Origin: Luminiphilus sp.
Lineage (GTDB): Bacteria; Pseudomonadota; Gammaproteobacteria; Pseudomonadales; Halieaceae
Direction of reading: 5' to 3'
NCBI GenBank assembly: GCA_029242325.1
Contig: JAQWUD010000016.1
Span: 62,001 to 126,000 of the forward strand
DNA: 64,000 nucleotides
Shown here in pieces: positions 19,777 through 29,734 of the stretch. The translations under genes and the position numbers were made by a program. Within the stretch, counting starts at the first letter, position 1. Every line of letters starts with the position of its first letter. The notes under the pieces were generated by a model that was given only the letters and a program-made list of their open reading frames with translations, did no database searches and had not been told where the DNA came from.

Positions 19777-20706
19777 TTAACGGTGGGTGCGGCGGATGTA
19801 GCTAGCCGGATCGACGACACGGCCGTATTTAAACACCTCAAAATGGACATGTGGGCCAGTGGATCGCCCCGTGCTTCCCATCAGCGCGATCACATCTCCG
19901 CGTCGCACCAGGTCGCCCACGGCAACCAAATTCTCTTTGTTATGAGCGTAGCGAGTGCTCAAGCCATCACCATGAGATACCTCTACCATGGAGCCGTAAC
20001 CCGCTTGGTAACCACTCCGACTCACCACGCCACTGGCTACCGCAAGAATGTCAGAGCCCTCCCTGCCGGCAAAATCAGCGCCCTCATGCCAACCGGGCTG
20101 GCCAGTCATAGGATCAATGCGATTACCAAAGGGTGAGGATTGCCACCCTGATCGGATGGGCCGGCCGGCGGGTGTCGACTCTCTCCTAAGCTGTTCTGAC
20201 GAAAGCAATCCGGCCAAAACATCAAATTGCGCCTCTCGCCGGGCAAAAACCGCGTCAAGCGCACTCAACTCGCCCTCGACCTCGGCAACATCGTGCGATA
20301 CCAAGGGGGTCAGCGGTTGCGCTGGCCCTCCCAGCGCCGGTGGCCCTGAAAAATCAAACTCACCGGTATCTAAACCCGCTAAATCGATCAAATGACTGCC
20401 CAGCGCATCGAGGCGGGTCACGTGGGCCTGCAGACTCGCCAGTCGGCGCGTCATGGCAGACAACCGTGATTGTGCCTCTGCGCCCAGCTGCGCCAACGCC
20501 TCAGCTCTCTCTGACGCTTGCTGTTCTTGCGTTGTGACGCGAGAAGCCTGCTCAGACGAGACACCCTCGCCAAATCCGACCTGATAACTCAGCGCTACAA
20601 GGCCGAGTGGCAGTCCGATAAAGCACACGGACACCAGTGCCCAGAACCCTTTACCAAGCTCGATCGTGCGGGAAGCCGCGTGGCGGTTGAGAAGTATGAC
20701 TTTCAA
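19777..20706 (-). CDS. M23 (LytM-type) zinc metallopeptidase, membrane anchored
   Basis: A 309-residue envelope peptidase of the M23 family. An N-terminal membrane anchor (residues ~21-43) is followed by a coiled coil (~50-110) and a C-terminal LytM domain with all ligands: H207 and D211 (HEGAD), H255 (YAH) and H286/H288 (HVHF). It is therefore likely an active DD-endopeptidase in the periplasm. The lpxC-M23-secA order matches Pseudomonas. The small dciA (DUF721) gene often found between lpxC and the peptidase is absent: only 92 bases separate them. Confidence 0.88.
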   Translation of the reverse strand: MKVILLNRHAASRTIELGKGFWALVSVCFIGLPLGLVALSYQVGFGEGVSSEQASRVTTQEQQASERAEALAQLGAEAQSRLSAMTRRLASLQAHVTRLDALGSHLIDLAGLDTGEFDFSGPPALGGPAQPLTPLVSHDVAEVEGELSALDAVFARREAQFDVLAGLLSSEQLRRESTPAGRPIRSGWQSSPFGNRIDPMTGQPGWHEGADFAGREGSDILAVASGVVSRSGYQAGYGSMVEVSHGDGLSTRYAHNKENLVAVGDLVRRGDVIALMGSTGRSTGPHVHFEVFKYGRVVDPASYIRRTHR

Positions 20707-20798
20707 GGATTAGCGTCGTCAAAAACCGGCCGCGAACTATGCCATTTTCGACGCTCCCGGGAAACCTTTCGTGACTGTGTAAATTGACCCAACATTTT

Positions 20799-21716
20799 TC
20801 AAGCCAATTGCAAATCAGGGGGAATAGACCAGTCCATGGGCGCGTCTGCGACGTCCTCATAAGTGACCCATTCCCAGCAATGCGGCGCCTTCAGTAATGC
20901 TCTGACGAGCCGATTATTCAAGGCGTGCCCGGATTTGACACCCTCGTACTCCCCGATCAACTGGTGCCCTAGCAGGTAAAGATCACCCACGGCGTCAAGG
21001 ATTTTATGTTTCACGAACTCGTCCTCATAACGCAGCCCCCCCTCGTTCAGAATGCGGTAATCGTCAATGACAATGGCATTGTCAACACTACCGCCGCGCG
21101 CCAGACCCCGTGCCCGCATAAACTCAAATTCGTGCACGAAACCAAAGGTTCTAGCACGACTGACTTCCCTGATAAAAGCCTCACCGCAAAGGTCGACTGT
21201 CGCATACCCTGTCTGCTGATGAAAAACAGGATGGTCAAATTCGATTGAAAAACTCAGCTTGAAGCCGTCATAAGGTCGAAGTGTTGCGCACTTGTCACCG
21301 TCTCTCACCTCCACGGGCTCAATCACTCGAATGAAGCGTTTGGCTGCAGACTGCTCACGCACCCCGGCAGTCTGAATCAAGTAAACAAAGGGCCCCGCAG
21401 ACCCATCCAGAATGGGTACTTCCGGCGCATCGAGATCGATATAGACGTTATCTATGCCCAGACCACACAACGCTGAGAGCAGATGCTCTACCGTAGTGAC
21501 CTGTCCTTCACCGCTACCAAGGCTGGTAGAGAGATCAGTTTCATCGACCCAGTCGGCTCGGGCGGGGATTTCCCGAACCGGACTGAGGTCGATACGGCGG
21601 AACACAATGCCCGCGTCAACCGGCGCTGGGCTGAGCGTCATTTCCACCTTGTCGCCGGAATGTAGCCCCACTCCCGTCGATTTAATCGACTCGAGCAGCG
21701 TACGCTGTCGCAGCAT
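20799..21716 (-). CDS. lpxC: UDP-3-O-acyl-N-acetylglucosamine deacetylase
   Basis: Zinc deacetylase that commits UDP-acyl-GlcNAc to lipid A. The 305-residue protein aligns with E. coli LpxC almost residue for residue: zinc ligands H78, H237 and D241 (HKILD) and the catalytic H264 (SGHALNN). The N-terminus [17 protein letters not shown] is diagnostic. It sits after ftsZ at the end of the dcw cluster across a 100-base gap, the standard place. In E. coli LpxC level is set by FtsH via its C-terminal tail; here the tail ends PPDLQLA, so regulated turnover is possible but unproven. Confidence 0.97.
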   Translation of the reverse strand: MLRQRTLLESIKSTGVGLHSGDKVEMTLSPAPVDAGIVFRRIDLSPVREIPARADWVDETDLSTSLGSGEGQVTTVEHLLSALCGLGIDNVYIDLDAPEVPILDGSAGPFVYLIQTAGVREQSAAKRFIRVIEPVEVRDGDKCATLRPYDGFKLSFSIEFDHPVFHQQTGYATVDLCGEAFIREVSRARTFGFVHEFEFMRARGLARGGSVDNAIVIDDYRILNEGGLRYEDEFVKHKILDAVGDLYLLGHQLIGEYEGVKSGHALNNRLVRALLKAPHCWEWVTYEDVADAPMDWSIPPDLQLA

Positions 21717-21816
21717 GATTCTTCCTCTTTTCAGAGGACAAACCTTACTAGGGGACGCTAGTGCATTCCAGCCTTGCCATCCTGATTATTAACGCGAATC
21801 AGGCCTTTACACCAGC

Positions 21817-22983
21817 TCAGTCGGCTTGGCGGCGCAAGAACGCAGGTACATCAAACAGCTGCTCATCCAGATTCTCGTCCATATTGAGGGCTGTTTGACC
21901 ATCCGTTGCCCCGGCGCGCCGCCGCACATTCGGGGGTAGATCATAATCCTCGTAATCGTCACCGACGGGCGCATTTCTCTTCACCGCCGTCGTCTCTACG
22001 GCAGTCAACATGGGTCTTGCGTCGAAGTTACGTAGCCCCGTCGCTACCACGGTAACCTTCAGCGCATCGGTCATTTCCGGATCGATGACCGTACCCACAA
22101 CCACTGTCGCATCCTCAGAAGCAATGTCCTCGATTGTTGCGCCAACCTCCGAAAACTCGCCCAAAGACAAGTCGAGCCCCGCCGTAATATTGACCAGAAT
22201 ACCTCGAGCACCGCTGAGATCGATATCATCGAGCAGCGGGCTATTAATTGCCCGCTCAGCAGCTTCTCGGGCTCGGTTCTCTCCAGCAGCGGTGCCGGTG
22301 CCCATCATCGCCGACCCCATCTCTGACATCACGGTACGCACGTCCGCAAAGTCCACATTGACCAATCCAGGTCTAATAATGAGATCTGCAATACCTTGCA
22401 CAGCGCCTAACAATACGTCGTTTGCCTCTTTGAAAGCATCGAGTAATGACGTGCTGGACCCCAGCACCTCGAGCAGCTTCTCGTTTGGAATCGTGATCAG
22501 AGAGTCACAATGCTGAGCGATTTGGGTCAACCCCTCTTCGGCCGTGGCAAGGCGCCGTTTACCCTCGAAGCCAAAGGGCCGGGTCACGACAGCGACAGTC
22601 AGGATGCCCAACTCCCGTGCCACCTCTGCCACAATGGGCGCCGCGCCCGTCCCTGTGCCGCCACCCATACCTGCGGTAACAAAGACCATATCAGCCCCAT
22701 GCAGAGCATCGGCGATACGATCCCGGTCCTCCAACGCAGCGGCGCGTCCTACCTCGGGGTTGGCTCCAGCACCCAACCCTTTCGTAATGCCCGTACCAAG
22801 CTGCAAGACCGTTTTCGAACTGATATCTGAGAGCGCCTGAGCGTCTGTATTGGCGCAGATAAAATCAACACCATCAACTTCATGATCTATCATATGCCGA
22901 ACAGCATTGCCTCCCCCCCCACCCACGCCGATCACCTTGATCACGGCACTTTGTGGTGCACTATCTACTAGTTCAAACATCAC
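21817..22983 (-). CDS. ftsZ: Cell division GTPase FtsZ
   Basis: Tubulin-like GTPase that forms the Z ring. The tubulin signature GGGTGTG lies at residues 107-113, with the N-terminal GVGGGGGNAV nucleotide loop and the T7 region FADVRTVMSEMG. After a short linker the C-terminal peptide DVPAFLRRQAD matches the conserved FtsA/ZipA-binding tail. Length is 388 residues. Start may be the first or second ATG (22983 or 22980). It follows ftsA by 71 bases. Confidence 0.98.
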   Translation of the reverse strand: MMFELVDSAPQSAVIKVIGVGGGGGNAVRHMIDHEVDGVDFICANTDAQALSDISSKTVLQLGTGITKGLGAGANPEVGRAAALEDRDRIADALHGADMVFVTAGMGGGTGTGAAPIVAEVARELGILTVAVVTRPFGFEGKRRLATAEEGLTQIAQHCDSLITIPNEKLLEVLGSSTSLLDAFKEANDVLLGAVQGIADLIIRPGLVNVDFADVRTVMSEMGSAMMGTGTAAGENRAREAAERAINSPLLDDIDLSGARGILVNITAGLDLSLGEFSEVGATIEDIASEDATVVVGTVIDPEMTDALKVTVVATGLRNFDARPMLTAVETTAVKRNAPVGDDYEDYDLPPNVRRRAGATDGQTALNMDENLDEQLFDVPAFLRRQAD

Positions 22984-23054
22984 ATTCTCCCCTTAAGTTA
23001 AAAAGATCCAAACTCCGGACCCCCGTATCAACTGCCATCGCGCAGCGACTGCAA

Positions 23055-24296
23055 TCAAAAGTGCCGAGCGAACCAGTCCTTGACCCGTCCGGCAAAACTC
23101 AACCCCTGCTTCTGTGCGTCGCGATCATCGCGAGCACCCTCGTGAACCTCTTCCGCGCCGAACAGCAGCAGTCCCACCGCCGTGGCGTATATTGGATTGC
23201 GGATAATGTCGTGCAAACCTCGAGCATACTGAGGGGCACCTACCCGCACAGGCTTATGAAAAATCGCTTCGGCCAGAGCCACCGCGCCCTCCATTTTTGA
23301 GGTGCCGCCGGTGAGCACGACGCCAGCGGGAATCAACTCCTCGTAACCAGAGCGACGAAGTTCAGACTGAATCAGAGTGAATAGTTCGTCGTAGCGAGGC
23401 TCGACTACCTCAGCCAAGGCCTGTCGTGACAAATCCCGCGGTGGACGATCGCCAACGCTCGGCACCTTAATCGTCTCTTCAGGTCCAGCGAGCTGCGTCA
23501 GCGCACAGGCGTAGCGAATTTTGATCTCTTCAGCATGCTGAGTAGGCGTTGTTAGCCCCATGGCGATGTCTTTGGTTACCTGATCACCTGCGATGGGAAT
23601 GACCCCGGTGTGGCGAATAGAACCATCTGTAAAAATGGCAATATCGGACGTTCCGCCACCGATATCGACCAAACAAACGCCCAAATCTCGCTCGTCTTCC
23701 GTAATCACCGAATAACTGGAGGCGAGCTGTTCAAGAATGATGCCGTCTACGGTCAGGCCACATCGTTCCACGCACTTTTCGATATTTTGCGCGGCATTAA
23801 CCGCACACGTTACGAGGTGCACTTTTGCTTCCAATCTGACACCAGACATCCCCAGCGGCTCTCGGATGCCCGACTGGTGATCGATAACGTATTCTTGCGG
23901 CAGCACATGGAGCACTTTCTGATCAGCCGGAATCGCGACTGCCTGGGCGGCGTCGATGACGCGCTCAACATCTTGCTGGAACACTTCCTGATCCCGAATG
24001 GCGACGATGCCATGAGAGTTCACCGAACGAATGTGGCTGCCAGCGATCCCCACATAGACAGAATGAATTTGGCAGCCCGCCATCAACTCTGCTTCCTCCA
24101 CCGCGCGCTGGATGGCGTTGACTGTCGACTCGATGTTGACTACGACGCCCTTTTTCATGCCACGTGATGGATGGGAACCGATTCCCACCACCTCGATATC
24201 GCCATCGGCATCCACCTCTCCCACCACCGCGACAACTTTCGAGGTGCCAATATCGAGGCCCACGATCATCTGTTTGCTGTCTGTACTAGCCATCAA
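23055..24296 (-). CDS. ftsA: Cell division protein FtsA
   Basis: Actin-fold ATPase that tethers FtsZ to the inner membrane and recruits later division proteins. The 413-residue protein has the phosphate-1 loop VGLDIGTSKV, phosphate-2 CLVDIGGGTSDIA and the adenosine loop VLTGGTSKMEG, plus the basic amphipathic C-terminal helix (AGRVKDWFARHF) that inserts into the membrane. The start overlaps the ftsQ stop by four bases. Confidence 0.97.
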   Translation of the reverse strand: MMASTDSKQMIVGLDIGTSKVVAVVGEVDADGDIEVVGIGSHPSRGMKKGVVVNIESTVNAIQRAVEEAELMAGCQIHSVYVGIAGSHIRSVNSHGIVAIRDQEVFQQDVERVIDAAQAVAIPADQKVLHVLPQEYVIDHQSGIREPLGMSGVRLEAKVHLVTCAVNAAQNIEKCVERCGLTVDGIILEQLASSYSVITEDERDLGVCLVDIGGGTSDIAIFTDGSIRHTGVIPIAGDQVTKDIAMGLTTPTQHAEEIKIRYACALTQLAGPEETIKVPSVGDRPPRDLSRQALAEVVEPRYDELFTLIQSELRRSGYEELIPAGVVLTGGTSKMEGAVALAEAIFHKPVRVGAPQYARGLHDIIRNPIYATAVGLLLFGAEEVHEGARDDRDAQKQGLSFAGRVKDWFARHF

Positions 24297-25105
24297 CCTT
24301 GCCTCCCATCGTCCGTCGATCGCACTACGAGTTTGGTGTCCGAAAATGACACTGCCGCGCCGTGCTCATACCGCAGATCCACTCGGGCGATCGCGGTACC
24401 CATTGGCGCCAGCTTCCAAATTTGTCTGAAACGCCTGATTCGTTGTGCCATGTCACTGGCACCCAACACCAACTGCGGTCCCTCATCCACATCAACAAAA
24501 ACCTGTCCCAGCTCATCGAGAGAGATGGCGTGAACCGCCAAACCATCAGGCTCAAGCATGTCGGCCAGAACTTGGTAACGGCGCATGAGATCGGCCTGCG
24601 TTCCTTCGGGGCCACTCAGTAAAGGGAGGTGTTCATACATTGCCTCGTGCGCCACCTGAAAGAACTGCGCTTCGTGATTCAGGTAACCCTTATCCCCCCA
24701 GCGAGCAAGAGGGCGCTGCTCAACAAGGTGAACCTCAATCTCCGCTGGCCAACGCTTACGAGTATTCACTTGATATACCCAAGGCAAAGACTCGAGCTCT
24801 CGCCGCAAATCCCCAAGATCAGCAGAAAAGAATCCGGCGGTGATTCTAGGAGCAAGCCGGAGTTGAATCGCCTGCGGGTCGATGTGAGTAACGTTGCCGA
24901 GAATTGAGAGGATCTCTACCTGATGACCTCCAACCGCCAGAGCGCCGCGATACAATCCTGCGCTCACCAATGCTGTTCCAAAAATCAGCAAGCTCCGGTT
25001 AAGCCAACGTCTGAGGGGCGTCAAAGAGTGGCTTTTAGCGCCTGACACAGCGCTCTTCCGCTGCGCCCCTCGGGGACGTTTGACAGTCTGGCTAGCCACG
25101 AACAC
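24293..25105 (-). CDS. ftsQ: Cell division protein FtsQ
   Basis: Bitopic divisome protein that bridges early and late division proteins with FtsL and FtsB. The 270-residue protein has a basic cytoplasmic N-terminus, one transmembrane helix (about residues 38-58), a POTRA domain beginning at about VEILSILGNVTHID, and the beta domain. Its ORF overlaps the end of ddlB by 14 bases, the usual tight arrangement. The GTG two codons after the ATG is an alternative start. Confidence 0.93.
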   Translation of the reverse strand: MFVASQTVKRPRGAQRKSAVSGAKSHSLTPLRRWLNRSLLIFGTALVSAGLYRGALAVGGHQVEILSILGNVTHIDPQAIQLRLAPRITAGFFSADLGDLRRELESLPWVYQVNTRKRWPAEIEVHLVEQRPLARWGDKGYLNHEAQFFQVAHEAMYEHLPLLSGPEGTQADLMRRYQVLADMLEPDGLAVHAISLDELGQVFVDVDEGPQLVLGASDMAQRIRRFRQIWKLAPMGTAIARVDLRYEHGAAVSFSDTKLVVRSTDDGRQG

Positions 25106-26021
25106 TGTCCCCTACGCTGGCCAGATAGATTTCGGACAACAGATCAATCATTGACAGCCCCGCTGCTTTTGCCGCCATCGGCACCAAGCTATGTGAGGTC
25201 ATACCCGGGACAGTGTTCACCTCAAGTAATTGCCACTGCCCCGAGGCCTTTCTGATCACATCGACCCGACCCCAGACCTCAGACCCTGTGAGTTGAAAAG
25301 CCGAAAGTGCCAATGCAGCGAGCTCAGCTTCATCTGCGTCAGACAGCCCGGAAGGGCAAAAAAACTCCGTCTCGTTGGATTGATACTTGGCATCAAAGTC
25401 ATAGAAATCTCCCGACACTTCGATGCGAATGCTCGGCAGAGTGCGATCCCCCAACACCGCCACGGTGTACTCGGGTCCGTGGACAAACTCTTCTGCCATG
25501 ACCTTGTCGCCGTAGGAGGCAGCAATCCGGTACGCCACCTCCATCTCGCCGGCATCGCGAGCTTTCGTCATACCTAGAGAGGAACCCTCCAGTGCAGGCT
25601 TGACAAAAACTGAGCCCAGATCTTCTGCAACAGACTGCCAATTAGTGTCAGCGGCCAGAGTGGTAAATCGAGGAGTGGGCAGGCCAGCACCTTGCCACAG
25701 CAATTTGGTGCGAACCTTGTCCATTGTCAGCGCGGATCCCAGCACCCCAGAACCGCTGTAGGGCAACCCAAACAATTCCAGCAGCCCCTGAACAGCGCCG
25801 TCTTCCCCACCCGGGCCATGCAAAAGATTAAAAACAAAGTTGGCCTTTGGCAGTCGCTGCCACCAACCCTCTTCACTGGGATCAAGTCGCAGCACCTTGG
25901 CATCTGCCTGCTCCAGAGCCACTGCGACACTCTCACCGCTCTCCAGAGAGATCTCCCGCTCGGCCGCATTGCCACCCATTAGCACCGCAAAGGTCTGGTC
26001 GCTGAGAGCGCCAAGGTTCAC
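25092..26021 (-). CDS. ddlB: D-alanine-D-alanine ligase
   Basis: ATP-grasp ligase that makes the D-Ala-D-Ala dipeptide used by MurF. The 309-residue protein has FNLLHGPGGEDGAVQGLLE, KPALEGSSLGMTK and the C-terminal metal-binding ELLEVNTVPGMTSHS. It lies between murC and ftsQ, with a four-base overlap with the murC stop. The position identifies it as the dcw-cluster DdlB. Confidence 0.97.
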   Translation of the reverse strand: MNLGALSDQTFAVLMGGNAAEREISLESGESVAVALEQADAKVLRLDPSEEGWWQRLPKANFVFNLLHGPGGEDGAVQGLLELFGLPYSGSGVLGSALTMDKVRTKLLWQGAGLPTPRFTTLAADTNWQSVAEDLGSVFVKPALEGSSLGMTKARDAGEMEVAYRIAASYGDKVMAEEFVHGPEYTVAVLGDRTLPSIRIEVSGDFYDFDAKYQSNETEFFCPSGLSDADEAELAALALSAFQLTGSEVWGRVDVIRKASGQWQLLEVNTVPGMTSHSLVPMAAKAAGLSMIDLLSEIYLASVGDSVRG

Positions 26022-27418
26022 AGCAAGGCCTCCAGTGTCTCGGATTGCGACAATGCAGAGGCCAGTCGGCCAATGTCACCCGCTCCCTGCATCAGCAGAA
26101 CATCTTTGTCCTCCAACACACCAATTAGCACTGCGGCGAGCTGCCTTTGATCTGACACAACAATCGGATCCACGACACCGCGACTCCGAATAGCTTTGGC
26201 CAGCGAGTGAGAATCGGCCCCTTCAATTGATCGCTCTCCCGCCGAGTAGACATCGAGCAAGATCAGTAACTGCGCTTCCCCCAACACCGATACAAATTCG
26301 TCGAAATGATCTCTGGTGCGGGTGAAGCGATGCGGCTGGTAAACCATCACCACACGCTGACCGGGAAACGCGTCACGCGTTGCAGTTAAAGTCACCGCAA
26401 GCTCAGTGGGGTGATGGCCGTAGTCGTCGATCAATTGTGCACTGCTACTTGCCCAGCGCACCTCACCCAGATCTGAAAATCGACGCCCTACCCCACCAAA
26501 TTCTGCGAGACCTCGCGCTATGGCCCCCTGATCGACACCTAGCTCGTAACACAATGCCGCAGCACCAGCTGCGTTCAAGGCATTGTGTAAACCGGGCATG
26601 GCGACTCGCAGTGACACAGCTTCCTGAGTGTCGGCTCGAATGAGGTCAAAGTGACTACTCATCCCCTCACCACGATAATTCTCCAGACGATAATCTGCTT
26701 CAGCGTGTCGGCCATACGTCACAACACGTCGCGTGAGATCCGGGATCAAATTCCTTACACCCCGATCGTCTAGACACATCACCGCCGATCCGTAAAACGG
26801 CAAATTATGCAAAAACCCGTCAAAAGCCTGCGCATATTTCGCCAGATCACCTTCATAGTGTTCCATGTGATCCGCTTCAATATTGGTGACAACCGCCATC
26901 ATCGGTTGCAAGTGAAGAAAGGAGGCATCGCTCTCATCAGCCTCAACGACCAGATAGTGCCCCTCCCCCAAGCGCGCATGGGTGCCCGCCTGATTTAAGA
27001 GCCCGCCGATCACAAAAGTCGGATCCTCCCCGGCCTCGCCGAGGATCGCTGCGATTAAGCTTGTGGTAGTCGTCTTGCCGTGGGTGCCCGCCACGGCAAT
27101 ACCAAACCGATATCGCATCAGCTCTGCCAGCATCTCCGCTCGCGGCACAATGGGGATGCGCTGCTCACGCGCGGCCACACATTCGGGGTTATCAATAGGC
27201 ACTGCAGATGAAGTCACCAGCACGTCGGCATTACGAATATGCTCTGCCTGATGGCCGATGAAGACCCTCACGCCGAGAGATCGTAGTCGCTGTACCGCCG
27301 TACTTTCCGAGAGATCGGAACCCGCCACTTCATAACCGAGACCGACCAATACCTCCGCAATACCACTCATGCCGGCGCCGCCAATTCCCGCCATAAAAAT
27401 ATGGCGAATGCGTCCCAT
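26018..27418 (-). CDS. murC: UDP-N-acetylmuramate-L-alanine ligase
   Basis: Adds L-Ala to UDP-MurNAc, the first amino acid of the peptide stem. The 466-residue protein shows the N-terminal HIFMAGIGGAGMSGIAEVL loop and the ATP P-loop AGTHGKTTTTS. I place the start at 27418 (MGRIRHIF), 23 bases after the murG stop; a longer frame from 27511 would add 31 low-complexity residues and overlap murG by 71 bases. Ligase family Mur; length typical. Confidence 0.95.
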   Translation of the reverse strand: MGRIRHIFMAGIGGAGMSGIAEVLVGLGYEVAGSDLSESTAVQRLRSLGVRVFIGHQAEHIRNADVLVTSSAVPIDNPECVAAREQRIPIVPRAEMLAELMRYRFGIAVAGTHGKTTTTSLIAAILGEAGEDPTFVIGGLLNQAGTHARLGEGHYLVVEADESDASFLHLQPMMAVVTNIEADHMEHYEGDLAKYAQAFDGFLHNLPFYGSAVMCLDDRGVRNLIPDLTRRVVTYGRHAEADYRLENYRGEGMSSHFDLIRADTQEAVSLRVAMPGLHNALNAAGAAALCYELGVDQGAIARGLAEFGGVGRRFSDLGEVRWASSSAQLIDDYGHHPTELAVTLTATRDAFPGQRVVMVYQPHRFTRTRDHFDEFVSVLGEAQLLILLDVYSAGERSIEGADSHSLAKAIRSRGVVDPIVVSDQRQLAAVLIGVLEDKDVLLMQGAGDIGRLASALSQSETLEALL

Positions 27419-27440
27419 CCCGGCGACAACAGCTTTAGGT

Positions 27441-28571
27441 TCAAACGCCTGCACGGGCAATCTCGGTGAGGATGGACGCGACGCGATGGGTCGCGTCGGA
27501 GCGCGCGACACTCAGCGCTCTGCGACTCATGATAGACAGCGCATTCGGGGCAGCCATCCACGCCTCCAGCATGGCAGCCACGTGCTCTGGCGTCGCCTCC
27601 AACTGAGTGAGCAACGTTGCGGCGCCAGAATCTGACAGGACCATGGCGTTGTAAGTCTGATGATCGTCAATTGCGTGGGGAAGGGGGATCAAGATCGATG
27701 CCGTGCCAGTCACAGCGAGCTCAGATATCGTCAACGCACCCGCTCGCGCGATCACCAGATCTGCCCAAGCATAGGCGCTCGCCATGTCCTCTATAAAATT
27801 GTCCAGCCGGCCGTTTGAGAAACTGTTGTTTTCCCATGCCCGACCTGCATCATCCCGATTACGATCACCGCACTGCTGCCAAATGGCGATCCTGTCGGCG
27901 CATCCTCGCTCCAGAAGTCGATCCACCACCGCCGGGATTAGCTGGTTGAGAGGAGCCGCGCCCAGACTACCTCCCAAAACCAATACCCTCAGCGGTCGCT
28001 CCAGTGTAAATTCTGTCATCGCCTCAAGCGCCGTGCGGTCAACAGCCGCCAGACTGGCCCGAACAGGATTCCCCACAATGTCCACGTCGCGCACGCCGCT
28101 GAAACCCCCGGGCAAACCACCCAGGATGCGTTTGGCCAGCGGCGCTAGCCAACGATTGGTCGTACCTGCAACCGCATTCTGCTCATGAAGCACCAGAGGG
28201 CGACGACTGACCCATGCCGCTACACCGGCTGGCCCAGCTGCGTATCCACCCATACCCAGTACGACATCAGGGCGAACGCGGCGCACGATTTGCATTGACT
28301 GCCACAACGACACACCCAACAGAGCAAACCCCTTGAGGCGGGAAATTAGATTTTTACCGCGTAGCCCCGATACCTTCAGATAATGCAAGGTGAGTCCGGC
28401 AGCAGGCACCAAGCGTTGCTCAATGCCTCGCTCAGTTCCCACCCAATCTACTGACCAACCCCGAGATACCAGCTCCATGGCGACTGCCAGAGCGGGATAC
28501 ACGTGACCGCCGGTACCGCCTGCGGCAATTAGTGCGCGCCCGCGAACCCCCTGTGCCTGCGACACCATCAT
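27441..28571 (-). CDS. murG: Undecaprenyl-PP-MurNAc-pentapeptide GlcNAc transferase (lipid II synthase)
   Basis: Membrane-associated GT28 glycosyltransferase that adds GlcNAc to lipid I. The 376-residue protein has the first glycine loop GGTGGHVYPAL near the N-terminus, the second loop VLGGSLGA, and a UDP-GlcNAc-binding region GAGALTISEL. The start is ATG 28571 or 28568; the latter overlaps the ftsW stop. Followed by murC. Confidence 0.96.
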   Translation of the reverse strand: MMVSQAQGVRGRALIAAGGTGGHVYPALAVAMELVSRGWSVDWVGTERGIEQRLVPAAGLTLHYLKVSGLRGKNLISRLKGFALLGVSLWQSMQIVRRVRPDVVLGMGGYAAGPAGVAAWVSRRPLVLHEQNAVAGTTNRWLAPLAKRILGGLPGGFSGVRDVDIVGNPVRASLAAVDRTALEAMTEFTLERPLRVLVLGGSLGAAPLNQLIPAVVDRLLERGCADRIAIWQQCGDRNRDDAGRAWENNSFSNGRLDNFIEDMASAYAWADLVIARAGALTISELAVTGTASILIPLPHAIDDHQTYNAMVLSDSGAATLLTQLEATPEHVAAMLEAWMAAPNALSIMSRRALSVARSDATHRVASILTEIARAGV

Positions 28572-29734
28572 GCGGACATCCCCCGCTTGGTTGATGGCAC
28601 GTCATATGCGCCGTCGGCCCAAACCTGCCTGGCAACTCGCAAAACAATTCCCAATAGCACGCAGTTCATTAACAAACTGGAGCCGCCATAACTGACGAAT
28701 GGCAGAGTCAGGCCCTTGGTTGGTAGCAACCCGGAGCTGGCTCCCATGTTCACAAAGGCCTGCCCGGCAAAAATCAATGCCGCACCAAAACAGACATAGG
28801 CCTCGAAAAGCCAGTGGCGCTGGGACGCCCTCCAACCCGTTTGCAGGATGCGCGCTACTAAGGCGACAAAGAGTAAGATCAGCGAGATCGCGCCGACAAA
28901 CCCGGTCTCCTCCGCCCATATTGAAAAAATAAAATCGGTGTGCGCCTCTGGCAGATAAAAAAGCTTCTGAACACTGTTGCCCAATCCCGCGCCGAGCCAC
29001 TCACCCTGTCCAAAAGCAATAAGCGACTGAATCAGTTGAAAACCTGATCCGTATGGATCGGCCCAAGGATCCTGAAATGCAGTCAGACGCTGCAGGCGAT
29101 AAGGAGCGGTGATGATCAACGCAAACAGAGTGAGGGCAGTGGCCATCACCATTCCGACAATGTAGGTGAGGCGAGCACCCGCCAGAAACATCATGCCCAC
29201 CACGGTGCCCGTAGAAATTACCGTGGCACCAAAGTCGGGCTCGCACAGCAGCAACAGGGCAACAACGGTCAGAACAGCAACGAGCTTGGCAAGCCCCTGC
29301 CAATGATAGCGAACGGCCTCTTCTTGCCGGACCAGAAAACCGGCCGTGTAAAGCACCAGCGCAAACTTGGCAAACTCAGAAGGCTGCACTGAAGCAGGCC
29401 CGATGGATAACCAGCGCTGCGCGCCATTCACCTCGCGACCGATGCCAGGGAGCAAAACGAGAATCAGCGAGGCAAATGCGGCAAATAATAACCAGGGTGA
29501 CCAGCGTTGCAAAAGCTCTGTGGGGAGCTTGTAGAAGAGCGCTCCCAAGGCCAGCCCGATTGCCAAATAAAGGGCATGGCGCTCCGTGTGGTACCAAGGG
29601 TTACTGAAATGATAATCGCCATACTCAATGGATGCCGAAGCAATGGCGACCACGCCGATGCAGATCAGTGAGGCGCCGATCACCAGCAGGATGGAATCGC
29701 CACCTGACGGCATGCGAAGCGTACTTTGCGTCAT
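28568..29734 (-). CDS. ftsW: Septal peptidoglycan glycosyltransferase FtsW
   Basis: SEDS-family polytopic protein that polymerises glycan at the septum together with FtsI. The 388-residue protein has about ten transmembrane helices and the SEDS signatures GREVNGAQRW and, near the C-terminus, LPTKGLTLPFVSYGGSS. The start is fixed at 29734: the ATG overlaps the murD TGA (ATGA), and a GGAGG ribosome site precedes it. A longer frame from 29818 inside murD is rejected. Confidence 0.96.
   Translation of the reverse strand: MTQSTLRMPSGGDSILLVIGASLICIGVVAIASASIEYGDYHFSNPWYHTERHALYLAIGLALGALFYKLPTELLQRWSPWLLFAAFASLILVLLPGIGREVNGAQRWLSIGPASVQPSEFAKFALVLYTAGFLVRQEEAVRYHWQGLAKLVAVLTVVALLLLCEPDFGATVISTGTVVGMMFLAGARLTYIVGMVMATALTLFALIITAPYRLQRLTAFQDPWADPYGSGFQLIQSLIAFGQGEWLGAGLGNSVQKLFYLPEAHTDFIFSIWAEETGFVGAISLILLFVALVARILQTGWRASQRHWLFEAYVCFGAALIFAGQAFVNMGASSGLLPTKGLTLPFVSYGGSSLLMNCVLLGIVLRVARQVWADGAYDVPSTKRGMSA

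Noticed and set aside
20518-20787. 89-codon plus-strand frame considered as dciA.
   Set aside because: Lies mostly antisense to the M23 peptidase and has no DUF721 features.
22010-22516. 168-codon plus-strand frame opposite ftsZ.
   Set aside because: Shadow frame; ftsZ explains the sequence.
23610-24167. 185-codon plus-strand frame opposite ftsA.
   Set aside because: Shadow of the well-conserved ftsA; no ribosome site and no recognisable protein.
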